From an uncultured bacterium (GTDB lineage Bacteria; Armatimonadota; JACIXR01), in assembly GCA_938041455.1 (NCBI GenBank), contig CALITO010000016.1:23955-87954 (forward strand): DNA of 64,000 nucleotides, in the 5' to 3' direction. The notes beneath the pieces are model-generated. The model worked only from the letters and a program-made list of their open reading frames with translations. It was not told the origin of the DNA and ran no database searches. Numbering within the stretch: position 1 is the first letter of the stretch; each line of letters opens with the position of its first letter. Of the stretch, positions 18,379 through 27,387 are shown in pieces. The position numbers and the translations under genes are program-made.

Positions 18379-18945
18379 TTAGGAAGAAAATCCCTTTTCC
18401 CTCTTCCTTATCCACTCCACCGCTTCTAATAAATCCACCGCTATCTTGTCATATTGATAGGGGGAGGTTAGAAACAAAGGAAGTTGTTCTCTACCTCTTC
18501 CCGTGAGGACGAGGATAGAAAAACATCCCACCCTTTTCCCCGCTTCAATATCCGATAAGGCGTCACCTATTAAGTACGATTTCCCCAAATCTATGTTCCA
18601 TTCCTCGGCTGCCTTTAGGAGTAAGCCGGGATTGGGCTTCCGGCAAGGGCATCCCTCATTTGGTTTATGGGGGCAATAATAAACAGCGTCTATTCTCCCC
18701 CCTTCCTTTTCTACTTCCTCTTTCATCCTTTCGTTTATCTCCTCAACCGTTTCCTTCTTCACAATCCCCCTACCTATTGAGGATTGGTTTGAGACCACTA
18801 TGATCAAGAAGTTGCTTTTGGCAAGGATAGCGAGGGCAGGTTTTGCGAAAGGATAGAAGATGAACTCCTCCCAACTCTTTACATAATCTGGGCGATTGAG
18901 ATTTATTACACCATCACGGTCTAAGAATACCGCTCTTTCGGGCAT
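18379..18945 (-). CDS. gmhB: HAD-IIIA phosphatase, heptose bisphosphate phosphatase-like
   Basis: This 188-residue protein starts with FLDRDGVINLNRPDYV (nucleophile D9 and acid D11), then IIVVSNQSSIGRG. The zinc loop CPHKPNEGCPCRKPNPGL follows, then LIGDALSDIEAGKRVG. The zinc loop and DxD order match GmhB, which removes the 7-phosphate (or its C1 equivalent) from heptose bisphosphate for LPS or S-layer glycans. It lies 7 nt after the epimerase gene, which supports a nucleotide-sugar role. A histidinol-phosphatase-like activity cannot be excluded. Confidence 0.8.
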   Translation of the reverse strand: MPERAVFLDRDGVINLNRPDYVKSWEEFIFYPFAKPALAILAKSNFLIIVVSNQSSIGRGIVKKETVEEINERMKEEVEKEGGRIDAVYYCPHKPNEGCPCRKPNPGLLLKAAEEWNIDLGKSYLIGDALSDIEAGKRVGCFSILVLTGRGREQLPLFLTSPYQYDKIAVDLLEAVEWIRKREKGFSS

Positions 18946-18952
18946 AGCGTTA

Positions 18953-19870
18953 TTATTTCCTGTAAAAATTTATCGTCTCGCTTAAGCCGGTATCCAAATC
19001 GTAGAGGGGACGCCAACCCAATTCTCGCTCGGCAAGGGAAGCATCAAGGGCGATATGCTTGACTTCACCTTTCCTTTCCTCCCCATAAATCGGTTGTATA
19101 TCAGTGCCCAACATATTCTTGATTTTTCGGAAAACCTCATTCACCGATGTTCTCTTGCTCGTCCCTATGTTATATACTCCTACTTTATTCGTCTCCAGAG
19201 CTATTATGTTGACTGAGACTACATCCTTCACATAGACGAAGTCCCTCGTTTGTTCCCCATCCCCAAAGATAGTGGGGCTTTCCCCTTTCATCATCTTGTT
19301 TGTGAATATGGCAACTACTCCCGCCTCACCAAGAGGATTCTGCCGTGGACCATAGACATTGGCATATCTAAACGATATATAGGGAAGGGAAAAATTCTTG
19401 TAGAGAACATCAAGATAGGTTTCAACCGCTAACTTGGCAGCTCCATAAGCGGAGAGGGGGAAGGCTGGGTGTTTCTCATTCACAGGGAGATACAAAGGCT
19501 CCCCATATATGGCGCCCCCTGTGGAGGCGAAGATGAACTTCTTCACCCTGTATTCCAGAGATAACCTAAGGAGGTTCAAACTACCCATTATGTTCACATC
19601 CGCATCAAATATAAAATCTTGTAGAGATTTGCGGACATCTATTTGGGCAGCGTGATGGTTAACTACCTCGGGCTTCTCCCTTTCAAAGAGAGTTTTCAAT
19701 CCTTCAAAATCCCTGATATCTATTTTATAGAAGATTGCCCTCGGATTAAGATTTTCCTCGAATCCCGTTGATAGGTCGTCAACCACTACCACGGAATGTC
19801 CGAGTTCAATATAGGAATCCACTATATGGGAACCGATAAAACCTGCGCCGCCGGTGACAAGTATTTTCAT
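18953..19870 (-). CDS. NAD-dependent sugar epimerase (UDP-glucose 4-epimerase type)
   Basis: This 305-residue extended SDR has GGAGFIGSH (7-15), a catalytic Tyr142/Lys146 in SAYGAAKLAVE, STGGAIYGEP, SFRYANVYGPRQNP and GDGEQTRDFVYV. These fit the GalE-like branch that inverts C4 of UDP-sugars with bound NAD. The substrate range (Glc, GlcNAc or uronate forms) cannot be decided. No Shine-Dalgarno site; the -10 box ends 8 nt before the A of the ATG, so a leaderless mRNA is likely. gmhB follows at 7 nt. Confidence 0.88.
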   Translation of the reverse strand: MKILVTGGAGFIGSHIVDSYIELGHSVVVVDDLSTGFEENLNPRAIFYKIDIRDFEGLKTLFEREKPEVVNHHAAQIDVRKSLQDFIFDADVNIMGSLNLLRLSLEYRVKKFIFASTGGAIYGEPLYLPVNEKHPAFPLSAYGAAKLAVETYLDVLYKNFSLPYISFRYANVYGPRQNPLGEAGVVAIFTNKMMKGESPTIFGDGEQTRDFVYVKDVVSVNIIALETNKVGVYNIGTSKRTSVNEVFRKIKNMLGTDIQPIYGEERKGEVKHIALDASLAERELGWRPLYDLDTGLSETINFYRK

Positions 19871-19877
19871 ATTTGAA

Positions 19878-19907
19878 ATTATGATAACTTATGAAGAAAC
19901 GAAGCAA
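19878..19907 (-). promoter_or_regulatory. Leaderless promoter of the epimerase-gmhB unit
   Basis: On the minus strand there is TTGCTT (19907-19902), an 18-nt spacer and CATAAT (19883-19878). Seven bases separate the -10 from the ATG at 19870. Confidence 0.5.
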
Positions 19908-19995
19908 GCATTTTGGTAAAATTGTTGAACAATCCGATAGAATCTGCCTCTCCCTCATTATCAACGGTAAAAAGGGAGAAACATAGCATATAATT

Positions 19996-20022
19996 GCGGG
20001 GAGCGGTGGAACCGCTCCCCGC
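19996..20022 (-). terminator. Strong hairpin downstream of pseudopilin copy 2
   Basis: An 11-bp perfect stem (GCGGGGAGCGG with its complement) and a 5-nt loop lie 30 nt after the stop of the pseudopilin gene at 20053. On that strand the stem is followed by AATTATATGC, a weak U tract. It probably ends or stabilises the pseudopilin mRNA. Confidence 0.65.
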
Positions 20023-20052
20023 AAGCCCCGTCCTTATTTCAGCTTATTCCCA

Positions 20053-20883
20053 TCACTGGTCATAAGTAGAAAGAATGAGGGTGCCTCCTCTGGGTCGGGA
20101 GCGTATCTGACGAACCTGCAACCACTTGGCGTGTCCATCAGCAAAAAGGATGTTCGCGCCGCCAGTGTGGCGAGCCATTGCGTCCTCGTCTTTCCCGAGG
20201 GCTTGAAGCGCAGCGTCAAGCGAAGGGAAATTGCGTCCACAAGGACCGTAAGGGCAAAGGTTGCCCGGGTTCTGGGCGAAGACGATGGGCGCTACAGTGC
20301 CATCGCCCAGTGTGCTAGCGCATCCAGGCCATCCTGCCCCGCCGAACACTCCCCGAGTCGAGTCCGCTATTACAACAGTCTCAGCTACCCTTAGCATAGC
20401 AGATAGCTTGCCCCTGAATCCATTGCAAGCCCCACATCCAGGCACAGCTCCCATAACGCCTATAGCAGCGCCATAACTAATGAAGTTGCCCTCGGCTGGC
20501 ATTCCCGGCAGTAACTCCTCACAGGAAGGAGCACCTGGACAATGGAAACCTGCAGCGGCTCCAGGGTTAGTGAACCAAGTCCAAGGATTGGTAGCGGAAG
20601 GACAATGAAGGATGGAAGCGTTCTTAGAATAGGGATATATGAGCGCCCACCACTGTTTAGCAGTTGGAGCTATGCAACCCGGCGTTCCTAAGGGGAGCGT
20701 CTCGTCCCAATCCTGGGCATACATCATTACTGCCGTCCCTATCTGCTTCAAATTGGAGAGACAGTTAGACTTCCGAGCACTTTCCCGAGCACGGCTGAAG
20801 ACGGGGAAGAGAATTGCTGCCAGGATAGCGATGATCGCTATCACTACCAGCAATTCTATTAGGGTGAATCCCTTTCTTCGCAT
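20053..20883 (-). CDS. H-X9-DG type II pseudopilin (copy 2)
   Basis: This 276-residue protein begins [20 protein letters not shown], with a type III leader cleaved before Phe, and continues [20 protein letters not shown] and [11 protein letters not shown]. The C-terminal domain has [16 protein letters not shown], the H-X9-DG motif. Cys and Gly/Pro content between 80 and 190 is high. A GGAAAGGAGGTGAAAGAAG site precedes the ATG, and it has its own promoter and terminator, so it is a single-gene unit. It lies downstream of a leader-less sister gene (21036-21761), probably its tandem duplicate. Role in pilus or pseudopilus assembly is inferred from the leader. Confidence 0.9.
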   Translation of the reverse strand: MRRKGFTLIELLVVIAIIAILAAILFPVFSRARESARKSNCLSNLKQIGTAVMMYAQDWDETLPLGTPGCIAPTAKQWWALIYPYSKNASILHCPSATNPWTWFTNPGAAAGFHCPGAPSCEELLPGMPAEGNFISYGAAIGVMGAVPGCGACNGFRGKLSAMLRVAETVVIADSTRGVFGGAGWPGCASTLGDGTVAPIVFAQNPGNLCPYGPCGRNFPSLDAALQALGKDEDAMARHTGGANILFADGHAKWLQVRQIRSRPRGGTLILSTYDQ

Positions 20884-20920
20884 CTTCTTTCACCTCCTTT
20901 CCATTAAATTATTTTAATTA

Positions 20921-20949
20921 TTTTTAAATCAAGAACAAATTTTCGTCAA
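20921..20949 (-). promoter_or_regulatory. Promoter of pseudopilin copy 2
   Basis: On the minus strand there is TTGACG (20949-20944), a 17-nt spacer and TAAAAA (20926-20921). The surrounding A/T-rich bases resemble those around the TTGACG box at 21794-21789 before the sister gene. Confidence 0.5.
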
Positions 20950-20985
20950 TAATTTTTTAGAAAAATTTTGAAGACCTTTAAAAAT

Positions 20986-21013
20986 GGTGAGGGAGGCTTC
21001 AGCCTCCCTCACC
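20986..21013 (-). terminator. Rho-independent terminator after pseudopilin copy 3
   Basis: A perfect 12-bp stem (GGTGAGGGAGGC with its complement, TTCA tetraloop on the plus strand) is followed on the minus strand by ATTTTTAAAG. It lies 22 nt after the stop at 21036. Confidence 0.85.
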
Positions 21014-21035
21014 AGCAAGAGCCACTTCCATAGCA

Positions 21036-21761
21036 CTATCTTTGTCCGTTGCCCCACCAACCACAGCCGCCATGCCAGATGCCGGTGTCCCAGTTGGTTC
21101 CACACTGGTCACCGCTGAACCACTTAGCGTGTCCATCGGCGAAGACGACATTAGCACCACCATTGTGGCGAGCGTTCCCCTCAACTCTCAATTCGGGTCT
21201 GCAGGCAGCCTGGCAGATCTTTGCGTAACCAATGCGCCATCCGTTGTTTATTAGACCGCTACAATCGGCTATGACAGGGGAAACAGAAGGTTCAGGGATG
21301 TTAGCTAACTTAGACCTATTAAGAGCAGAACAATTGACACCGTGTTGGACGTTTTCGGGATAGGAATTCTGTATATTTTCGGAGTAGCCATAACTTAACT
21401 TGAAGTCAGGGGGTACCCAACCTGCGGATATCATCTGGGGCGTCGCATGATGGGGAATGGATGTTCCTCCACAGGTGTCCCAGCCATCGGTATGATGAGT
21501 TGCCCAGCCACTTGGACAGGTCCATATCTGCCAGTTCTTCACATAGGGTTGCAATCGGACATAATACTGAAGGTTGTTCTGGGAGTCCGGCCAGATACAC
21601 CAAGTAGTAGCTACGGGTAGGCTTTCATCCCAGTCCTGGGCATACATCTGCAGAGCGGTTCCTATCTGCTTCAAATTGGAGAGGCAGGCAGTTTTCCGCG
21701 CCTGTTCCCTAGCTCTTGAGAAGACAGGGAAGAGTATTGCCGCTATAAAAGAAAAATACAT
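21036..21761 (-). pseudogene. H-X9-DG pseudopilin (copy 3) lacking its leader peptide
   Basis: The frame encodes the whole pseudopilin body, from [19 protein letters not shown] to [16 protein letters not shown] (H-X9-DG intact). However, the codons for the leader [13 protein letters not shown] are absent. Instead the body is preceded by MYFSF from an ATG at 21761, which lies 4 nt after a -10 box. The same promoter context precedes copy 2, where a Shine-Dalgarno site and the leader intervene. A deletion of about 70-90 bases therefore joined the promoter region to the codons for the helix. The product could not be processed or inserted as a pilin. The body remains free of stops over about 240 codons, so the event is recent or the product is still used. 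Confidence 0.75.
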
Positions 21762-21765
21762 AAAC

Positions 21766-21794
21766 ACTATATAATATTTTTTAATTTCCGTCAA
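21766..21794 (-). promoter_or_regulatory. Promoter abutting the leader-less pseudopilin
   Basis: On the minus strand there is TTGACG (21794-21789), a 17-nt spacer and TATAGT (21771-21766). The ATG of the remnant begins 5 nt downstream, so a transcript would start inside or next to the start codon. Confidence 0.5.
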
Positions 21795-21838
21795 ATATTG
21801 AAAAACCAGAGCCAAATCTAAACAATATAATGAATATT

Positions 21839-22552
21839 CTATGGTTTTGGGCGAGGCACCGCCTCGCCTGGGAGAATACCCATAGCCCAAAGAATTGCTC
21901 CCAAAAGATGCTCTTGAAATTTCTCATCCTGCCAAAGTTCCTCGGGATGACCTAATGCGGTGTAGAATACCCGCCCCCTACCATAGTTCCTACACCAAGC
22001 GAGGGCGTAATCCTGATCCTCCCTTGCTCCTTTGCTTATATCAACTGAGTCTGGGTCAAGGCGAAGAAGAACCCTTACTTTCTCCCTTGACCAGTCCCGC
22101 GCCTGATATATCTCATCCACAATCTCCCAATAATCGCCGAGATGCTTGGTTGCGGGATGTTCCTTGTCCTCGACTATTATCCCCACTTTTTGATGCCAGG
22201 GATGACCGTTGAAGTATCCACCCACCATCTCACCATATTCTGGCCATTGGTAAAATGTGTCAATTGCGCTATGGATGCCCACGAAGCCTTTACCTTCCCT
22301 TACAAAATCCAAGAGGGCTTTCTTTTGTTCATCCTTCAAAGGGAGCTCACCCGTGGTGTAGAAGATTATCACATCATAGCGATTGAGAATCTCTGAATTT
22401 ATCAGTTCGCAGTCCTCAGTCGCGGTAGTATAGAAGCGAGGTTGAGAACGCCAGCCGAGACGAGTGATGATTTCTGCAGCAGTTGCGGTGGTCTCGTGAC
22501 GGAAACCCATAGAAAGATTCACATATAAAACCTTCCTTATTTCCTCCAACAT
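21839..22552 (-). CDS. ThuA-like domain protein
   Basis: The ATG at 22552 follows AAGGAGGATGATT, giving 237 residues. The glutamine amidotransferase-like fold of ThuA proteins is seen in YVNLSMGFRHETTATAAEII, YDVIIFYTTGELPL, FVREGKGFVGIHSAIDTFY, WPEYGEMVGGYFNGHPWHQK and RVFYTALGHPEELWQDEKF. ThuA-like proteins occur in sugar-utilisation loci and their chemistry is not settled. It follows the GGDEF gene by 23 nt and is probably co-transcribed with it. A GC-rich inverted repeat covers its last codons (about 21851-21870). Confidence 0.87.
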   Translation of the reverse strand: MLEEIRKVLYVNLSMGFRHETTATAAEIITRLGWRSQPRFYTTATEDCELINSEILNRYDVIIFYTTGELPLKDEQKKALLDFVREGKGFVGIHSAIDTFYQWPEYGEMVGGYFNGHPWHQKVGIIVEDKEHPATKHLGDYWEIVDEIYQARDWSREKVRVLLRLDPDSVDISKGAREDQDYALAWCRNYGRGRVFYTALGHPEELWQDEKFQEHLLGAILWAMGILPGEAVPRPKP

Positions 22553-22575
22553 AATCATCCTCCTTACGCAAAGAC

Positions 22576-23592
22576 TTAATATATACAAACTCTATTTCTG
22601 CCTATGGCCTTGGCTCTATAAAGGGCGAAGTCAGCCGCCTCTATAAGCTTCTCCTTTGCATCTGCATCCAAGGGGAAAGAGGCAACACCGATGCTTATTG
22701 TGAGTCTACCATTTGGTTGGCTCTCCTTTTCCCCCTCAAATGGTTCCCGCTCCACCTTTTCCCTCAACCTCTCCGCACAAGCCATCGCTTCCTGCTTATC
22801 GGTCTCCGGCAACATAACGACGAACTCCTCCCCTCCATAGCGATAAACCCTATCAATGCTCCGCATATTATGAACTAAGAGAGAGGCAACCTTCCTCAGC
22901 ACTTCATCCCCCTTTTGATGTCCGTGGTAATCGTTGTAGTGTTTGAACCAGTCTATATCTATCATCAAAATGGACAAAGGTCTTAGGTAGCGTTTTGAGC
23001 GGGCTATCTCACTTTCCAAATCCTCTTCCAACTTCCGCCGGTTGAAGGTGCCGGTGAGGGCATCCCTTAGGGTAAGGGCTTTGACTTGTTCATATAGTAA
23101 TGACCTCTCCAGGATCAAGGAAGTTTCCTCGGCAAGCAATTGCACCAATTCCAAATCATCTTCATCAAAGGCGTTCTTCTCCCTTGAATCCACATGGATA
23201 ATTCCCTTTACCTCTTCCTTCACGAGGATGGGAGCACAGACGAGGGATTGGAGAGAACATCCCTCAGGAATACAAGAGGCTAAAAAAGCATCCTTTTCCA
23301 AATCATTGGTGAAGAGGATTTCCTTTGTTTCAATTATATGCTTTATGGCTGACATATCGGTAGTAAAGCGAAGATTTATCAAAGTGGTTGTGAAACCACG
23401 CTCGGCTAAAATCTCCACATTTTCCCCATCTATTAATATGATAGCACAGGCATCGCAGTGAGTTATTTCCCTCAATATATCTACCACTCTATTGCTCGTT
23501 TCTTCCAACCCTAAATGTGCTCCTATATCATGATGGAGCCTGTTGACCGCGGACAGAATAGATAATTTCTTTTGGATTGTGCTCTCTATCAT
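22576..23592 (-). CDS. GAF-GGDEF diguanylate cyclase
   Basis: This 338-residue cytoplasmic protein has a GAF sensor domain (about 15-165) and a GGDEF domain (about 172-338). The active-site motif is GGEEF (253-257). An inhibitory site RSID (244-247) sits exactly five residues before it, so feedback control by c-di-GMP is expected. The enzyme condenses two GTP into c-di-GMP. AAAGGAGGAAGACTAA precedes the ATG. It follows the DUF6259 gene by 41 nt and precedes thuA. c-di-GMP commonly controls pili and attachment, which fits the nearby pseudopilins. The GAF ligand is unknown. Confidence 0.93.
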   Translation of the reverse strand: MIESTIQKKLSILSAVNRLHHDIGAHLGLEETSNRVVDILREITHCDACAIILIDGENVEILAERGFTTTLINLRFTTDMSAIKHIIETKEILFTNDLEKDAFLASCIPEGCSLQSLVCAPILVKEEVKGIIHVDSREKNAFDEDDLELVQLLAEETSLILERSLLYEQVKALTLRDALTGTFNRRKLEEDLESEIARSKRYLRPLSILMIDIDWFKHYNDYHGHQKGDEVLRKVASLLVHNMRSIDRVYRYGGEEFVVMLPETDKQEAMACAERLREKVEREPFEGEKESQPNGRLTISIGVASFPLDADAKEKLIEAADFALYRAKAIGRNRVCIY

Positions 23593-23633
23593 TTAGTCTT
23601 CCTCCTTTATTAATTAATAAGAGCATAATCTAT

Positions 23634-26600
23634 TCAGCGTAATTCAGCAAGGAAAATGTCCTGGGTTAAGTGAGGAAGGGGGAGGCGAAGGAGGAAACGT
23701 CCCTTTGTCTCAGTATAATATTTCTTCAAGTCAATTATGAACTCGGTTTCTTTTAGAGGAAATCGCTGTATATCTTTCCTAACCCCTTCCTCGTCTATCT
23801 TCGCTATCCAAAGTTCCTTTGCCTCAATTTTTCCTTTTGCCAATTTCACAAATAGTTTTTCTCCCTTAGCCTTTACCTCCATAAGTTTTGGCGCAACAAG
23901 GAGGCAAAGGACATCGTGAGGGTCAACCGATATATCAATCAGAGCTTCTTTCCCCTTCTTTTGGAAACGGAGTTCTTCAAGCTTCAAAAGGTCAAAGATA
24001 TGCCCACTTTGAGGTAATGGGATGCGGAGTTTTGCTACTTGAGTCCGTAGCCCAGCGTTGTAAATTGTATAAATAGTTTGTTCTCCTTTGGAGAAGCGGT
24101 TGATGTAAAGTGGAGGGGAAAGGATAGGAAGGGCGGGTTCAACATCTTCACTAAGGAATACATCAGCGTTTTCCCTCAAAGTAGGCATCCAACGAATGAA
24201 CAGTTCTCTCCTAAGGGCGTCGGGTTGGGATGTCCATAGTCCTTCGCCATTAAAGAAGGCGAGCTTACACCGCCATAAGGCGTGGCGATAGCTCGGTATT
24301 TCATACATCTTAAATTGGGGAAGGACGAAGCGAAAGTAATTCAAGCCAGCGGGATTGTATTCTATATCCCCGCTGAGGTTAGTCCAAAGGGTGTGAGACC
24401 AGGAACCATCTTCATGCACAGCCATGTAGTCGCTTCCCGGTTCTTCGGAGTGAATGGCTATTTGGGGATTGACCTTCATAACCTTCTGACGAATCGTCTC
24501 AAAAAGCTCACCGCACCCTTGAACCCAAATGCCAGGCGTAGGATGATGATGAGCAGGGTTGTAGCAGACCTCTGCCCATCTCGAACCTGTGGAATCCACA
24601 TACATAGCACAGAGAGGAACGCGCCTTGCTATTTCAGCGTATGTTTCCGCATCCCATCTCTGCCATTCCTTCACCGCTGGACAGATATTCCATACAGGAT
24701 TTGACTCCGTTGAATAATATTCGTAATACCTACCCTTATCATCCATCATAGCCCATTCCTCGCCTTTCTCCTTTGCTATCTTCCTCTTTTTCTCAAGGAC
24801 CATCCCTTCAATGTAAACTCCTACTGCTTGTCCCCATCCTTTTGCCCTCCCCGCCTGTTTTTTAAGTTCTTCTAACTCGCTTTTAAGTTCGTCGGGATAA
24901 TCTATCGTCCAGAAAGGAGAAAGATGCCACCAATCATAGGAACCGAATTCTTCCCCCTTTTGCTCATCAGCGGGCGCGCCTCCCACAAGAGCGTAGAAGC
25001 CATACTTGTATCGCTCGGGACAGGCACGAGCTTGTTTCCACCAACTTTTGAGCCAACTCCTATAATCAGCGAGAGCTTGACGCCAGTCACCCTGATGAAG
25101 GCAAAGAGTCGCCAAAGGGGGAGACCAGCTTCCTTGAGGAGGGATTTCATAAGGGAGATATTGGATTGAGAGGTGGATACCCATTTTGACTCGCCATGGG
25201 TCAATTGAATGAGCGGGCTCAGGTATATCCTTAACTCGCCTCGGGGACTTTGTCTCATCGGGGGAGTAGCGAAGGGAAAATATCTTGTAGGTTCCTTTTG
25301 TATCATCTGAGCGAAGGTAAATCCCCCCGCCTTGGGGACGGTAGACATCCAATAGTTGGAGCCAAGCCATACCACCATAACTTGCAAGCCCTTCTATAGG
25401 GAGCTCGCTCACCGCTCCACCCCTTTGGGGGAAATACCAACCCACTCTTTCCCCAAGGTTTAAGCCATCCAAAAGAGGAAAAACCAAACGAACTTTCAAA
25501 GGTTGGGAGGAAGAATTTTTTAGAATTGCTTGCCATTTCATTACTCCTTCCTTTCCCGCTTCTATATTCACATTCACTGAGAGCTCTTGGATATCCCCCA
25601 TAGTGTAGGAAAGCCTAAGGATAGCACCTTCCCCTCTTTTCTCAAAGGAAAAGTTCCCCATTTTAAACTCATCTGAGTATACAAGCCTTCCCTCGTTCGC
25701 TTGGATGGCGAAAAAGGGAGAGGGATTTTCCTTAGAAATAAGATTTCCTATAAGAGGCGAGCGAAATTCCTTGAGCACTCCTCTTTCTTTATCAAAAATA
25801 AGACGGAAACAGGAATTTTCTAAAATCAAACCTTCCTCAGTTTGGAAGATTGCAGGAGGGGAGGGTTTTATTCTGAAACTCCTCGTTTTTAGGGATATTG
25901 CGCCAATCGGTGTGGGAAGCCCGGGCTGATAAGAGAGAGCGAAGAGCGCCCAACCAGCTTGGATTGCCCCGTCTTGGAAAGCGATTTGGGAAATGGGAGC
26001 AGGATGAGACGGTTGAATTACATAGGGGTTAAGCTTCTTATTTGGCATTGGGGGATTGCCTATTTCATAAGGTAGAAGGGATTGCCAACCTATAGGAACA
26101 GGGAAAACTCGCTCCCTAAAACCGTCTATATAGAGTAGTTCCACTCCAAGGACATCTATTAAACTATCATCATGGCCATAGAGTTCTTCATCATATTGGG
26201 GGACTAAAAGTAGAGCGATTAGTTTAGCTTGTGAGTTTAGGGTAATGGAATAACGAGAGCGAGAGGGTATGTCTTGCCAGAGGCAATTTCTGCCAAAGGG
26301 TTGGACGAGGAAGGGAATTCCTTGCACCTCGACTATGGGCTGAGTGAAAGGCAATTCAATGCCCAAGTTTAAGGCGTCTGTATTGAAATGCTCCCATAAG
26401 TCAAGCATAATCCAGCCGTTCTTTTCCTTTACCACTTGGGAAACAACCTCCTTATAGTAGCGCTCTCCACTTTTTTGCAAGAGAGCATCAAAGGATTCGT
26501 TAGCCTCCACATAGGCTTGCCAATCAGAAGGAGAAACTGCGCTTATCTTTTCGAAGGCGGATTCAAGACCCAGAAAAGTCGCTTTTGCTTCCTTCCAAAC

Positions 26601-27314
26601 TTTTAGTGTTTCCTCGCTCATTAGCGTGGAGCGAGTAATATCAAGAAGGGTTTTCCGTTGGATATAATCGTCTCTTTCAGGGATGGGGGTTATGTTCAAT
26701 TGAACATTGTCTATCTTCATTCCCCACACACCTCTTTGGTCGCCTACAGCAGAAAAACTTAAAGGGGAAGGGGCGCCATCATCGTGGGGAATTGGCGGAC
26801 TTTCCCCAAGTAGGTTCCCGCCTGTCTCATCATATATCCTAACTCTGACGCTATTGGGAGTATTACAGATTTGAATGTGAAGCCAACGATTTTCCGGGAT
26901 TCCCCAAACCTGCCATCTATTGAACCAAATACCTCCCGCTAAAGTGTAAAGAAAAAAACGTTGGGGACCGTATTCCAACCACCAGTAGGAATATCCTTGG
27001 GGACGAGAGTGATGAACGACCGCCTGGTAGCCGCCAACTTCCTCGGCCGGTTGGAAGAAATCGTATTCCAAAGTGTAGGCTATATTGGGAATACTTCCCT
27101 GGCTTTGGATGCTTGTAGCGGTATGATCACCAAAAAGATGAAGACATTGTCTTTCACCTCTTGGCTCCAAACGAGCAAAACTTTCTCCCTCCCCAATCTC
27201 TAAGCGCCAGATTGAGGAAATTCGCTCCCCTTCAAAATCGTCTTTCAAAAGGATTTCCTTACCCAAAACGAATCCCCATAGGAATATTAATAAAAAGATA
27301 TAAGGATGCCTCAT
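23634..27314 (-). CDS. Giant secreted DUF6259-type glycoside hydrolase-like protein
   Basis: The ATG at 27314 follows GAGGGAAG and gives 1226 residues with a signal peptide (IFLLIFLWGFVLGKE). A concanavalin-like N-terminal domain (about 25-210) has KDDFEGERISSIWRLEIG and WGMKIDNVQLNI. A beta-sandwich and a TIM-barrel-like region follow (about 480-1060), with GQAVGVYIEGMVLEKK, LCAMYVDSTGSRWAEV and HSEEPGSDYMAVHEDGSW, matching DUF6259. A C-terminal beta domain ends the chain. Related GH-like proteins attack complex plant or microbial glycans, but no activity is assured here. It diverges from the PocR-AraC regulator and shares its upstream region, so co-regulation is likely. Confidence 0.75.
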   Translation of the reverse strand: MRHPYIFLLIFLWGFVLGKEILLKDDFEGERISSIWRLEIGEGESFARLEPRGERQCLHLFGDHTATSIQSQGSIPNIAYTLEYDFFQPAEEVGGYQAVVHHSRPQGYSYWWLEYGPQRFFLYTLAGGIWFNRWQVWGIPENRWLHIQICNTPNSVRVRIYDETGGNLLGESPPIPHDDGAPSPLSFSAVGDQRGVWGMKIDNVQLNITPIPERDDYIQRKTLLDITRSTLMSEETLKVWKEAKATFLGLESAFEKISAVSPSDWQAYVEANESFDALLQKSGERYYKEVVSQVVKEKNGWIMLDLWEHFNTDALNLGIELPFTQPIVEVQGIPFLVQPFGRNCLWQDIPSRSRYSITLNSQAKLIALLLVPQYDEELYGHDDSLIDVLGVELLYIDGFRERVFPVPIGWQSLLPYEIGNPPMPNKKLNPYVIQPSHPAPISQIAFQDGAIQAGWALFALSYQPGLPTPIGAISLKTRSFRIKPSPPAIFQTEEGLILENSCFRLIFDKERGVLKEFRSPLIGNLISKENPSPFFAIQANEGRLVYSDEFKMGNFSFEKRGEGAILRLSYTMGDIQELSVNVNIEAGKEGVMKWQAILKNSSSQPLKVRLVFPLLDGLNLGERVGWYFPQRGGAVSELPIEGLASYGGMAWLQLLDVYRPQGGGIYLRSDDTKGTYKIFSLRYSPDETKSPRRVKDIPEPAHSIDPWRVKMGIHLSIQYLPYEIPPQGSWSPPLATLCLHQGDWRQALADYRSWLKSWWKQARACPERYKYGFYALVGGAPADEQKGEEFGSYDWWHLSPFWTIDYPDELKSELEELKKQAGRAKGWGQAVGVYIEGMVLEKKRKIAKEKGEEWAMMDDKGRYYEYYSTESNPVWNICPAVKEWQRWDAETYAEIARRVPLCAMYVDSTGSRWAEVCYNPAHHHPTPGIWVQGCGELFETIRQKVMKVNPQIAIHSEEPGSDYMAVHEDGSWSHTLWTNLSGDIEYNPAGLNYFRFVLPQFKMYEIPSYRHALWRCKLAFFNGEGLWTSQPDALRRELFIRWMPTLRENADVFLSEDVEPALPILSPPLYINRFSKGEQTIYTIYNAGLRTQVAKLRIPLPQSGHIFDLLKLEELRFQKKGKEALIDISVDPHDVLCLLVAPKLMEVKAKGEKLFVKLAKGKIEAKELWIAKIDEEGVRKDIQRFPLKETEFIIDLKKYYTETKGRFLLRLPLPHLTQDIFLAELR

Positions 27315-27335
27315 CTTCCCTCGGTCTCCCTTATG

Positions 27336-27364
27336 ATTATATAGAATTTTAATGAAATATTCAA
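27336..27364 (-). promoter_or_regulatory. Promoter of the DUF6259 gene
   Basis: On the minus strand there is TTGAAT (27364-27359), a 17-nt spacer and a consensus TATAAT (27341-27336). It overlaps the upstream region of the divergent PocR-AraC gene, whose -10 is at 27375-27380. Confidence 0.6.
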
Positions 27365-27374
27365 CCACAACGTT

Positions 27375-27380
27375 TATAAT
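27375..27380 (+). promoter_or_regulatory. -10 box of the PocR-AraC gene (leaderless)
   Basis: A consensus TATAAT ends 7 nt before the ATG at 27388. No good -35 box is present at the right distance (27352-27357 is ATGAAA), as is usual for an activator-dependent promoter. No Shine-Dalgarno site is seen. Confidence 0.5.
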
Positions 27381-27387
27381 ACTAATA

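Noticed and set aside
21851..21870. GC-rich inverted repeat at the end of the ThuA gene
   Set aside because: It lies in coding sequence and is not followed by a U tract, so I do not call it a terminator.
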